Assembly: GCA_027080725.1 (NCBI GenBank)
Contig: JALWRC010000073.1
Location: 82,333-146,332 of the forward strand
DNA from: Saprospiraceae bacterium
GTDB taxonomy: Bacteria > Bacteroidota > Bacteroidia > Chitinophagales > Saprospiraceae
Length of the DNA: 64,000 nucleotides
Direction of reading: 5' to 3'
Below, one piece after another: positions 44,983-53,754 of the stretch; the stretch's first letter is position 1; every line of letters starts with the position of its first letter. The notes under the pieces are model-generated. The model saw only the letters and a list, made by a program, of their open reading frames with translations. It searched no databases and was not told the origin of the DNA. A program made the position numbers and the translations under genes.

Positions 44983-46060
44983 CGGAGGAGGAACCGGAGG
45001 GCATATATTTCCGGCACTGGCCATTGCAGAGGCACTGGTCAAGGAAGATAAAGATATTGAAATACTGTTTGTTGGAGCGAAGGGCAAAATGGAGATGGAG
45101 CGAGTGCCCGCAGCAGGATACCCCATAGAGGGTTTGTGGATTAGCGGCTTCCAACGCAAAAGTTCTTTGAAAAATTGGTTGTTTCCATTAAAGTTGCTAG
45201 TGAGCATGGGGCAAGCGGTGCGGATTATTCTGCGATTCCGGCCCGATGTAATCATCGGGGTCGGGGGATTTGCCAGCGGCCCTATCATGGAAGCCGGTTA
45301 TCGCATGGGAAAGCCCATCGTCATCCAGGAACAGAACTCCTGGCCGGGCGTCACCAATAGACTATTGGCCAAAAAAGCCAAGCGCATCTGTGTCGCCTTT
45401 GACGGGATGGAGCGATTCTTCCCCAAGGAGCGCATTATCCTCACCGGAAACCCGGTGCGCGCAAGCATCGTCAACTCCGGGATTAAGCGGGAAGAAGCGT
45501 TATCGCACTTCGGATTATCTACGGACAAAAAAACGATTGTAGTGATAGGGGGGAGTCTGGGAGCTCGCACGATTAATCGCGCATTGGCTGCCGGGAGCGC
45601 TTTGATTGCAGAGCATGCCCGGGAAGTCCAAATCTTGTGGCAGACCGGAAAACTGTACGTAGATGAATTTCATCATAGCGAGACGGCCCTTTTGGATAAC
45701 GTAAGGGCAACGGCTTTCATCGACCGGATGGACATGGCTTACAAGATGGCCGACTTGGTTATCAGCAGAGCGGGGGCCCTATCGATATCCGAAATTGCTT
45801 TAACGGGCAAACCTTCGATATTGGTTCCCTCACCCAATGTAGCTGAGGATCATCAATTTAAAAATGCGATGAATCTCGTACAGAGGGAAGCTGCATCAAT
45901 CGTCAAAGACAGCGAAGCGGTACAACACCTTATCCCCAAAGCCTTGGAAGCGGTTTATGATGACGGCCTTCTCTCCAAATGGGCTACGAATGTACGGCAA
46001 CTCGGTAAGCCGGATGCTGCAAAACGCATTGCACAAACCATCAAAAGTTTGGTACCATGA
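44966..46060 (+). CDS. murG: UDP-GlcNAc:undecaprenyl-PP-MurNAc-pentapeptide GlcNAc transferase
   Basis: A 364-residue peripheral glycosyltransferase that makes lipid II. The N-terminal glycine loop ISGGGTGGHIFPALAIA, GVGGFASGPIMEAGYRMGKP and QEQNSWPGVTNRLLAK define the family; the C-terminal ISRAGALSISEIALTGKPSILVP holds the UDP-sugar site. It starts at ATG 44966 inside the end of ftsW and its stop overlaps murC. Confidence 0.97.
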   Translation: MRAIISGGGTGGHIFPALAIAEALVKEDKDIEILFVGAKGKMEMERVPAAGYPIEGLWISGFQRKSSLKNWLFPLKLLVSMGQAVRIILRFRPDVIIGVGGFASGPIMEAGYRMGKPIVIQEQNSWPGVTNRLLAKKAKRICVAFDGMERFFPKERIILTGNPVRASIVNSGIKREEALSHFGLSTDKKTIVVIGGSLGARTINRALAAGSALIAEHAREVQILWQTGKLYVDEFHHSETALLDNVRATAFIDRMDMAYKMADLVISRAGALSISEIALTGKPSILVPSPNVAEDHQFKNAMNLVQREAASIVKDSEAVQHLIPKALEAVYDDGLLSKWATNVRQLGKPDAAKRIAQTIKSLVP

Positions 46061-47448
46061 TGAAGCGTAGAACTACAGACAGCAAAACCGCTATGCAAAA
46101 AGCGTATTTCGTAGGGATAGGAGGTATTGGTATGAGTGCATTAGCCCGCTATTTCAACGACATGGGCTGGGATATCTACGGGTATGATCGCACCGGGACC
46201 GCTTTGACAGAGCAGTTGGAACAGGAAGGGATTCATATCACCTACGAAGACCATCCAGCTCATATCCCAAATGATATTGATCTCGGGGTTTATACCCCGG
46301 CCATCCCTGTGGACAATAAGATTCTCAACAGGATGAAAGCCATGGATATTCCGCTCAAAAAGCGGGCGGAAGTACTGGGTGAAGTGGTGCGAAATAATAA
46401 GACCATCGCAGTGGCGGGCACCCATGGCAAGACGACGACCAGTGGTCTAACGGCATATTTACTACGTGCATGTGGTATTGATGCGACGGCTGTTCTCGGG
46501 GGCATCATCCCCCAGTTTGGCAGCAATTACATCAAAGGAACAAGTCCTTGGGTGGTGGTCGAAGCGGATGAATACGATCGCTCTTTCCTACACTTATTTC
46601 CGGATGTCGCGATTGTGACCTCGATCGACCCGGATCATTTGGATATTTACGGGGATCCTCAAACGATGTATGACACCTACCTCCAATTTATAAAGCAGGT
46701 CAAGGATGGAGGGCATGTGATACTCCATTGGGAAGTAGCAGACCGTTTAGACAACGATTTTATACAAGACCTCCTAAACACACGGAAAGTGACGGTGTAT
46801 GGACGAGAGGGTGCTCATGGAGAATTGGGTGCGATTTCATACCAAAACGAAAAAACCCACTTCACGTGGAAAGTAGAAGGAAAGCCGCACGAGGTGGAGA
46901 TGCAAATGCCAGGCAAACACAACGTGTCCAATGCCATTGCGGCGATGCATGCCGGGATGGTAGCAGGAGCGAAGATCACTTCTCTGACAGAGCAAGCAGG
47001 GCATTTTTCGGGTATTTGGCGACGGTTTGAGACGAGGTACCACGATGGAAGGATAACCATCATCGACGACTACGCCCACCACCCGACCGAGCTGGGTGCA
47101 GCCATCCAAACAGCGCGTAAACGCTATCCGGGGAGGAAAATTACCGGGATATTCCAACCGCATCTCTACTCGAGAACCCGCGATTTTGTCAAGGGTTTCG
47201 CAGAAGCGCTGGATGCTCTGGATGAAGTGTGGATATTAAAGATTTATCCGGCCAGGGAACAACCAATCAAAGGAGTAAATAGCTCCATGATAAAGAAAAA
47301 TATGCGAAATGCAAACGTGCATCTCGCGACAAAAGAAGATATCCTACAGCGGATGAATACCGAAGATGCAGAAGTGATTTTGGTATTGGGAGCTGGAGAC
47401 ATACACCTCCTTATTCCGTCACTTATTAACAAGATAAAAACGCAATAA
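46057..47448 (+). CDS. murC: UDP-MurNAc:L-alanine ligase
   Basis: A 463-residue Mur ligase that adds the first alanine. It has the N-terminal loop YFVGIGGIGMSALARYF, the ATP loop GTHGKTTTSGL, EADEYDRSF, SIDPDHLDIYG, and FQPHLYSRTRDF near the C-terminus. The start ATG at 46057 overlaps the murG stop; an internal ATG at 46093 (MQKAYFVGIGG) is an alternative start. Confidence 0.97.
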   Translation: MMKRRTTDSKTAMQKAYFVGIGGIGMSALARYFNDMGWDIYGYDRTGTALTEQLEQEGIHITYEDHPAHIPNDIDLGVYTPAIPVDNKILNRMKAMDIPLKKRAEVLGEVVRNNKTIAVAGTHGKTTTSGLTAYLLRACGIDATAVLGGIIPQFGSNYIKGTSPWVVVEADEYDRSFLHLFPDVAIVTSIDPDHLDIYGDPQTMYDTYLQFIKQVKDGGHVILHWEVADRLDNDFIQDLLNTRKVTVYGREGAHGELGAISYQNEKTHFTWKVEGKPHEVEMQMPGKHNVSNAIAAMHAGMVAGAKITSLTEQAGHFSGIWRRFETRYHDGRITIIDDYAHHPTELGAAIQTARKRYPGRKITGIFQPHLYSRTRDFVKGFAEALDALDEVWILKIYPAREQPIKGVNSSMIKKNMRNANVHLATKEDILQRMNTEDAEVILVLGAGDIHLLIPSLINKIKTQ

Positions 47449-47481
47449 TCGGCTATAAAATACGCCTAAGTAAAGCAATAA

Positions 47482-48276
47482 ATGAGAAGAAAAATACAAC
47501 ATATCGCAAACAAAATCAAACAGACAGAGCGAACAGGTCTTCTGTTGGCAGGCGCATTGTTGTTACTCGTGATTGCCGGAAGGTGGTACAAGCAAGAGTT
47601 GCCCGTGCGAAAAATCAAGCTGAGTATTACCAATACCCGTCTAAAAGAGCGCCTTATCTCTAAAAAAGATATCGCACGGGTTCTCGTCAGCATACAGCAC
47701 GAAGGCATCACTAAGCTAAAAGTAAAAGACATCGACTTCAGAGGGTTAGAGCAAGGACTCGAACAGCATCCGAGCATACGTGAAGCAGAAGTGTACCTCG
47801 ATATGACCAATATTCTTCATATCGATGTCCAACAGCGGATTCCCATCGCCAGAATTATTGATAACAACGGTACACAATACTATATGGACACAGAGGGATA
47901 TCGCGTCCCTTTATCCCAACATTGCAGCTACCGGGTGCCGGTGGTCACAGGAATTATCCCAGTAAGCAACAGCCACAATGGCGAAAAACTGGAAGATAAA
48001 AGCTTTGTACAACTGTATGAGGTCCTCATGGCTTTACGCAAAGACAAAATACTTTCTGCATTAATCGAACAATTATCGTTGGATGTGCACGATGATCTGA
48101 CATTGGTCCCAAAGGCGGGATATAAAAGAATCTTCTTCGGGAAGATAGAAGAGGTTCAGAAAAAACTACAGAAATTGAAAGATTTCTACAAAAAAGGAGA
48201 TTGGGGGAAGTATGAAATGATAAATCTCGAATACGATAATCTAGTATTTGCTAAGAAAAAAATAAAAACGACCTAA
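47482..48276 (+). CDS. ftsQ: FtsQ/DivIB-like division protein
   Basis: A 264-residue single-pass protein: cytoplasmic basic stretch (MRRKIQHIANKIKQTERTG), membrane helix LLLAGALLLLVIAGRW, then a POTRA-like domain (ERLISKKDIARVLVSI; QHPSIREAEVYLDMTNILHIDVQQR) and a beta-domain with YYMDTEGYRVPLS. It is a weakly conserved family, identified by pattern and by position between murC and ftsA. It bridges FtsL/FtsB to the divisome. Confidence 0.9.
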   Translation: MRRKIQHIANKIKQTERTGLLLAGALLLLVIAGRWYKQELPVRKIKLSITNTRLKERLISKKDIARVLVSIQHEGITKLKVKDIDFRGLEQGLEQHPSIREAEVYLDMTNILHIDVQQRIPIARIIDNNGTQYYMDTEGYRVPLSQHCSYRVPVVTGIIPVSNSHNGEKLEDKSFVQLYEVLMALRKDKILSALIEQLSLDVHDDLTLVPKAGYKRIFFGKIEEVQKKLQKLKDFYKKGDWGKYEMINLEYDNLVFAKKKIKTT

Positions 48277-48334
48277 AAACTATATTACATTCGAAAGAAA
48301 TCAAACAACCGATAAAGAATAAAAACATCGAACT

Positions 48335-49669
48335 ATGTATAATCACGACAATCAAAAACTCATCGTAGCATTGGACATCGGAACGACCAAAGTCGTCGCC
48401 GTAGCAGGTGTCATGACCGAGCTCAAAATGGTGGAAGTGCTGGGATACGGCAAGGTAAAGTCTGACGGAGTAAAGCGGGGAGTCGTGTCCAACATTGACA
48501 TGACGGCCAAAGCCATCTCCAATGCGATCGACATGGCAGAAAAGCGTGCTAAACACGAATTTCAATCCGTATATGTGGGGATAGCAGGACAACATATTAA
48601 GAGCCTGCACCACAGAGGTATCGATCGACGGGACAACCCCGAAAAAGAAATCACCCATGAAGAGATCGAAAAAATCGTGACCGATATGTATAAGTTGGGT
48701 CTCCCCCCGGGCGACAAAATTATCCATGTCGTCCCGCAGGAATACACCATCGATGGAGAAGAGGGCATTAAGGAGCCCGTGGGGATGTTTGGCTCCACGA
48801 TCGAAGGCAATTTCCACGTCATCACCGGCAAGGTCGCAGCGGCCAATAACATCCTCAGGTGCATAGAAAAGGCCGGACTTGAAGCCAAAGAAATGGTGTT
48901 GGAGCCCATTGGTTCAGCAAGCGCGGTCCTTTCAGAAGAAGAGCTGAAGGCAGGAGTAGTGATGGTAGATATAGGGGGAGGGACTTCGGACGTAACCATC
49001 TTTCAGGATGGCATTATCCGCCATACCGCAGTTATTCCTCTTGGCGGTAATATCATCACCAGTGATATCAAAGAAGGGTGCAGCGTAATGATTGACCAAG
49101 CGGAGAAGTTGAAAGTAAAATTCGGGCGCGCTTTGGCGGAGGAGATTGTCGATAATCGAATTATCACCATCCCGGGACTCAAAGGAAGACCTCCACGTGA
49201 GATTTCAGAATTGAATCTCGCCAGAATCATCCAGGCGAGAATGGAGGAGATCCTAGATTTTGTGATTTGGGAAATTAGACGTTCCGGATATGAAAATAAA
49301 CTGTTGGCGGGAATGGTATTGACAGGCGGTGGAGCGCTATTAAAGGATATTGTGGCTTTGGCAGAATACCATACCGGATTGTCCAGTCGTGTAGGTACTC
49401 CGACAGAGTATCTGGCGCATCAACGGGACACAGAGTTGCGCAGCCCCATCTATGCCACCAGCATCGGAATACTGCGTTATGGCCTGACCCAACTACACAA
49501 AAACGATTGGCAAAAAGAATTGGTACTCGAGACCACCAATCAAAAACCGGAGGAGCATTCGGAAGATGCCGGCAACAGGGACCACAATGGAGGCTTGAGC
49601 AAAGTAATGAACCGCGGTTTCCGCATCATTAAGGACTTCTTTGAAGCCTCTCCGGATTCAGAATTATAA
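48335..49669 (+). CDS. ftsA: FtsA, actin-like divisome anchor of FtsZ
   Basis: A 444-residue actin-fold ATPase. The phosphate loop VALDIGTTKVVAVAG, the SHS2 domain (residues about 85-165), VDIGGGTSDVTIF and LTGGGALLKDI are present. The last residues (SKVMNRGFRIIKDFFEASP) form an amphipathic helix that probably binds the membrane. It is 58 bases after ftsQ and 34 before ftsZ. Confidence 0.97.
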   Translation: MYNHDNQKLIVALDIGTTKVVAVAGVMTELKMVEVLGYGKVKSDGVKRGVVSNIDMTAKAISNAIDMAEKRAKHEFQSVYVGIAGQHIKSLHHRGIDRRDNPEKEITHEEIEKIVTDMYKLGLPPGDKIIHVVPQEYTIDGEEGIKEPVGMFGSTIEGNFHVITGKVAAANNILRCIEKAGLEAKEMVLEPIGSASAVLSEEELKAGVVMVDIGGGTSDVTIFQDGIIRHTAVIPLGGNIITSDIKEGCSVMIDQAEKLKVKFGRALAEEIVDNRIITIPGLKGRPPREISELNLARIIQARMEEILDFVIWEIRRSGYENKLLAGMVLTGGGALLKDIVALAEYHTGLSSRVGTPTEYLAHQRDTELRSPIYATSIGILRYGLTQLHKNDWQKELVLETTNQKPEEHSEDAGNRDHNGGLSKVMNRGFRIIKDFFEASPDSEL

Positions 49670-49703
49670 ACCCCTATTCTTAAGAAAGTAAAAATACAAA
49701 GTT

Positions 49704-51185
49704 ATGTTATTCGATATGGAAAAGAAAACAGGATCAATGATTAAAGTGGTCGGAGTAGGAGGAGGAGGATCAAACGCGGTAAATCACATGTATGAAATGG
49801 GAATTACCGGTGTGGATTTTGTCATTTGCAACACGGACAGTCAAGCACTGGAGTTGAGTAAAATCCCTACAAAAATACAACTCGGGCCCAACCTCACCGG
49901 GGGAATGGGCGCCGGCAACGTCCCGGAGAAAGGCAGACAGGCTTGTATAGAATCAATAGACGATGTGCGAAGATTCTTGGAAGACGGCACAAAAATGCTC
50001 TTTATCACTGCCGGGATGGGCGGAGGAACAGGAACAGGTGCCGCTCCCATCATTGCCAAGGTAGCGCAGGAGTTGGGGATCTTAACGATAGGTATCGTGA
50101 CACTTCCTTTCGCTTTTGAAGGCCGTAAGCGCAAAGCACAAGCCTTAGAGGGACTCGAAGAACTCAAACGAAATGTGGACTCTATCATCGTCATTGGCAA
50201 TGACAAACTTCGGGGCATGCACGCGTCAAAAACATTAAGTGAAGCATTTGCCAATGCGGACGATGTTTTATCCACCGCCGCCAAAGGAATCGCCGAGATT
50301 ATCACCGTTTCGGGTATGGTCAATGTGGACTTTCAGGATGTTTACACCGTGATGAAAGATTCGGGAGTCGCTATCATGGGTTCCGGAGTGGCTTCAGGAG
50401 AAGATAGAGACATGAGAGCGGTGCAAGAAGCGTTGGCATCCCACTTGATAGAAGACAATGACATACGCGGCTCGAAAAATATTCTCTTAAATATCTCCTC
50501 TGGCAAAGAAGAGGTGACGCTTCAAGAAATTTATCAGATTACAGAATACATCCAAGAACAGGCAGGATTTGGGACAGATATCATCTGGGGGCACTGCCAC
50601 GATGAGAATCTGGAAGACCAACTCGTCGTCACCGTAATCGCTACCGGATTCGAGCATTCGCTCGGAACAGGAAAAAAGAAACCCGAAAAAGTCGTATTAA
50701 CCTTGGACGATGATGTCGAAGAGCATCCCGAGGCCATCCAACTGAAGGAAGATACCCCACAAGAGGAGGAGTTAACTATCCCCTCCCTCAGTGAAATATT
50801 GGAAACCCAAGCTCCCGAAGCAAAAGTACTCGAGTTTGATATAGAGGATGACAAATCGACATCCGAACAAAAATATACTTACGAAACGCCGTATAAGTCT
50901 AATGAGGAAAAGGAGGCGGAGCGATTGGCACGTATGAAAAAACGCGAAGAGGAGAGAAGGAGAAAAGAAGCCATGCGACAGCAATTCGACCGCCATAGCG
51001 CTCCCGCATACGAAGACTTGGCCGAAAAAGAAAAAATACCTGCATATGTCAGAAGGAACGTAAAACTCGACCCCGTAGGGCATTCAGCTGACAGGAAGGT
51101 GTCCCAGTGGACGCTCTCCCTCGATGATGATGAGCCCATCATACGCAAAGAGGGCAATTCCTTCATCCATGACAATGCAGATTAA
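49704..51185 (+). CDS. ftsZ: FtsZ, tubulin-like division GTPase
   Basis: A 493-residue protein, longer than typical FtsZ. The N-terminal GTPase domain has VVGVGGGGSNAVNHM, the tubulin signature GMGGGTGTGAAP and the T7 loop NVDFQDVYTVM. From about residue 335 an acidic linker follows, then a Lys/Arg/Glu-rich helix (ARMKKREEERRRKEAMRQQ), the conserved Bacteroidota C-terminal peptide IPAYVRRNVKLD, and then about 35 more residues (WTLSLDDDEPII). That tail beyond the usual contact peptide is notable. The gene ends the dcw operon; a tandem terminator array follows at once. Confidence 0.97.
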   Translation: MLFDMEKKTGSMIKVVGVGGGGSNAVNHMYEMGITGVDFVICNTDSQALELSKIPTKIQLGPNLTGGMGAGNVPEKGRQACIESIDDVRRFLEDGTKMLFITAGMGGGTGTGAAPIIAKVAQELGILTIGIVTLPFAFEGRKRKAQALEGLEELKRNVDSIIVIGNDKLRGMHASKTLSEAFANADDVLSTAAKGIAEIITVSGMVNVDFQDVYTVMKDSGVAIMGSGVASGEDRDMRAVQEALASHLIEDNDIRGSKNILLNISSGKEEVTLQEIYQITEYIQEQAGFGTDIIWGHCHDENLEDQLVVTVIATGFEHSLGTGKKKPEKVVLTLDDDVEEHPEAIQLKEDTPQEEELTIPSLSEILETQAPEAKVLEFDIEDDKSTSEQKYTYETPYKSNEEKEAERLARMKKREEERRRKEAMRQQFDRHSAPAYEDLAEKEKIPAYVRRNVKLDPVGHSADRKVSQWTLSLDDDEPIIRKEGNSFIHDNAD

Positions 51186-51231
51186 AGAGGTTCGTCTTTT
51201 TATACTTATCTTTTCATGAGATTGGTTTATG

Positions 51232-51265
51232 ACAGTTGCGGGTTCCCCGCCCGCAACTGTTTTTC
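51232..51265 (+). terminator. Terminator 1 downstream of ftsZ
   Basis: ACAGTTGCGGG (51232-51242) and CCCGCAACTGT (51250-51260) form a perfect 11-bp stem with loop TTCCCCG, followed by TTTT. Confidence 0.92.
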
Positions 51266-51433
51266 AGAAGCTCGAAAGGTCGGGTTTCCTTACAAAAAAA
51301 CAACAGGATTTATGGTTGCCATCGATGTGATGTTAATTGCGACGCTACCCATACGACGAATACGGTAGTCTCCAAATCACAGCTGCGCAACTAAGGATGT
51401 TCGTCTTTTTTATTTTTATTGAGATTGGTTTAT

Positions 51434-51468
51434 ACAGTTGCAGGGCTCCCAGCCCGCAACTGTTTTTT
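51434..51468 (+). terminator. Terminator 2 downstream of ftsZ
   Basis: ACAGTTGC-A-GGGCT pairs with AGCCC-GCAACTGT around CCC, with one bulged A, followed by TTTTT. It is a near copy of terminator 1. Confidence 0.9.
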
Positions 51469-51629
51469 CAAGCTCACATCAAAGGATGATGCTTTGGTTA
51501 TTATAAGATTAACGGTCGCCAATAACGTGAAATAATTGGGGCACTACCCATACGACGAATACGGTAGTCTTCCATTCACAGTTGCGACTAAGGATGTTCG
51601 TCTTTTTATTTTTATTGAGATTGGTTTAT

Positions 51630-51665
51630 ACAGTTGCAGGGCACCCCGCCCGCAACTGTTTTTTT
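51630..51665 (+). terminator. Terminator 3 downstream of ftsZ
   Basis: ACAGTTGC (51630-51637) and GCAACTGT (51652-51659) with an inner GGG/CCC form the same hairpin again, followed by TTTTTT. Confidence 0.9.
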
Positions 51666-51852
51666 GTCCTGTAATAATCGATTGATTTTCATAATTTTCG
51701 GCAATTTCATGCAGCAAAATCGTTCTTTTAGGACATGTATATTATAGTACCTGCGCCCAAGAACTATATCCGGTAAGAATACGCCATTCGACTTTCATAC
51801 GTCTTCGCTTATTATTCGATTAATTTATATCCGAAATGTAAAACCACCGAAC

Positions 51853-53424
51853 ATGAAAACGCATCACTACTTCCTCTTAACCTTTACCCTGATAATCGTC
51901 TTTTCCTCCATAATGTACGGCCAAAGGAATGAATGGTACAACCACAGTTCATATCGCAATCAAGGAATAGAATTTGTCCGAATTGGAGAAGGATTTTATG
52001 CCTTGTACAATAATGAGGACTCCGGCATTCTTCCGGTGTTTAATTACAACACCATTTACACAACAGACACTTCCGGATTGAACCTTATCGATGTCTATGA
52101 TTTTGTGGCGAGGCATGTCAATGTTCATAAATATGACGAAGATAGTAGCATTGTGGTACTTTGCGGTCTGTACTATTACCATATGGATGGTCCGGGTGCA
52201 TACGTATCGAGGATAGGCCATTCCACTTTAGTCAATGAGGAATACATCCAAAATGAGAGTGCAGTTTATACCGATTATTTCCGAAATACCTCTTATGCAT
52301 ACCGCTTTGAGCGCGCGTGGGAGAATGGGAGTTTTTTTATAAGGGAGGACAGTGATGGGAAGGTCGTGAACATCTTAGAAATTCCCTTCCATACAGGCCT
52401 TAAGTTCATAATGAGCCCGGATAATGCGCCTCAATATTTTTATCACGCCAACAACGTTTATGCCCTAATAGATTATTCTTCCTACAAGGAGACTTTGTCA
52501 TTTCCGGGTCCTATCAATAAAGTCATCGAGCAACCCCGTAAAAACAGGTACATCCTATCCACTGACAGCAGTCTTTATATCCTTAATCCAACACTGGATA
52601 CGATTGTAGAGCAACTCGTCTTTGGGTATGAAATTGTCGATTTTGATGCCGACGGAGAAGACCTGTATGTCCTTTTGGACAAACGGGACAATAAAGTAAT
52701 TAAAGTCACATTGGGTGCAACCATTTCAAGGCGGGAAATAAATCTAATGTTAGCAGACTATCCCTACAGAAAGATTTTTTACAATGGCGATATATATCTC
52801 GAAGGGGAGTACAAAGGCAAGTCTTTGGTCCACCGTTACCGTGAAAACAAAGCGCTGACCACCAACAGAAGGGACTTGGGCATAGTCAGTGCACGTATAA
52901 CTAAAGAGAGAAATGAACGGTACATTTATACCTATTTTATCGAAGTCACCGTAGTCAATAATAGCAGTACTGAAGTGCATGAATTTAGCTACCAAACCTG
53001 TTCACATCATTTCAACCATTCAGTGAAGATAGCCCCTGGAGAGCAAATAACAATCAAAGATACCATTGACTTCTTAGATGCCAATCTAATCAGAAGTTCG
53101 GTTACGATATGTGGAGTGGATTATCGAATAGACGCCAATAGTACGAATAACACCAAATCGGTCGATATCAGGGTGGGAACAGAAGATTTGGCTCCTCTTT
53201 CCTCATCATTTTACCCGAATCCTGCCAAAGGCCGTCTCTTCTTTACCCATACCTCTTCAATAGAAGAAGTAATTATCATGGATATGAAAGGCAGCACCGT
53301 ACTGACGACCACAAAGCCTGTAGGCCATTCGATGGATATCTCCGGTCTACATCCCGGCACTTATTGGGTAGAGACCAAAGAAAAACAAAATCGATTCGTA
53401 AGAAAGCTGGTTGTCCTCCGTTAA
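51853..53424 (+). CDS. Secreted protein with type IX secretion sorting domain (type A)
   Basis: A 523-residue protein with a signal peptide (MKTHHYFLLTFTLIIVFSSIMYGQ). Residues about 30-350 have repeated beta-rich units that recall a propeller, without a recognised family. A CARDB-like beta-sandwich seems to lie at 365-445 (VTVVNNSSTEVHEFSYQTC, then KIAPGEQITIKDTI). The last 75 residues form a type A C-terminal sorting domain: SSSFYPNPAKGRLFF, then VIIMDMKGS and LHPGTYWVETKEKQNRFVRKLVVLR. It is therefore exported by the type IX system. Its function is unknown. Confidence 0.85.
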   Translation: MKTHHYFLLTFTLIIVFSSIMYGQRNEWYNHSSYRNQGIEFVRIGEGFYALYNNEDSGILPVFNYNTIYTTDTSGLNLIDVYDFVARHVNVHKYDEDSSIVVLCGLYYYHMDGPGAYVSRIGHSTLVNEEYIQNESAVYTDYFRNTSYAYRFERAWENGSFFIREDSDGKVVNILEIPFHTGLKFIMSPDNAPQYFYHANNVYALIDYSSYKETLSFPGPINKVIEQPRKNRYILSTDSSLYILNPTLDTIVEQLVFGYEIVDFDADGEDLYVLLDKRDNKVIKVTLGATISRREINLMLADYPYRKIFYNGDIYLEGEYKGKSLVHRYRENKALTTNRRDLGIVSARITKERNERYIYTYFIEVTVVNNSSTEVHEFSYQTCSHHFNHSVKIAPGEQITIKDTIDFLDANLIRSSVTICGVDYRIDANSTNNTKSVDIRVGTEDLAPLSSSFYPNPAKGRLFFTHTSSIEEVIIMDMKGSTVLTTTKPVGHSMDISGLHPGTYWVETKEKQNRFVRKLVVLR

Positions 53425-53754
53425 TCTGCTCATACAACACACGAGGATATATAGTGTATGCAAGAAAACTCTTTTCGGGGTGTTTGTACATCACGATATT
53501 GAAGCATATCAAGAGTGGCTATAAAGAGACGCCTCTCCTCTTTGAGGTCATGAAGAAGGTAAAAACAATGCAAAATTGGACGAATAGGTGCGTGCCTAAT
53601 AATTACGTTTGCTTTATTCGCAAAAAAAGTAAACCTCATGCAGCATTTTGACCTATTCGATGCATCATCATTATAGATAGTATCCGTCAGCAAACATTTT
53701 CCGGCACTATCTACGCATTTATTCGATTAGAGACAAAACTAAACTCCGCTTCGT
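53425..53754. other. Gap between two type IX substrate genes
   Basis: A 330-base region. I see no gene, terminator or recognisable site in it. Confidence 0.5.

Larger units (their letters stand above)
51190..51664 (+). repeat. Tandem ~200-base repeat, 2.3 copies, each with a terminator hairpin
   Basis: The element GTTCGTCTTTTT starts at 51190, 51399 and 51596 (spacings 209 and 197). After it each copy carries TTGAGATTGGTTTATACAG-like text, a GC-rich hairpin and a T-run; copies 1 and 2 also share a block CTACCCATACGACGAATACG at 51345 and 51544, and CACAG(T/C)TGCG before the next unit. Between these blocks the copies have drifted. Confidence 0.85.
51186..51852. other. ftsZ downstream region with tandem terminator array
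   Basis: This 667-base gap consists of a roughly 200-base unit present 2.3 times (51190-51664), followed by about 190 bases of plain sequence before the next gene. No coding frame is evident. Confidence 0.7.

Noticed and set aside
53364..53651. 95-residue gene after the type A sorting-domain gene
   Set aside because: It starts inside the previous gene in another frame and has no coding signature.
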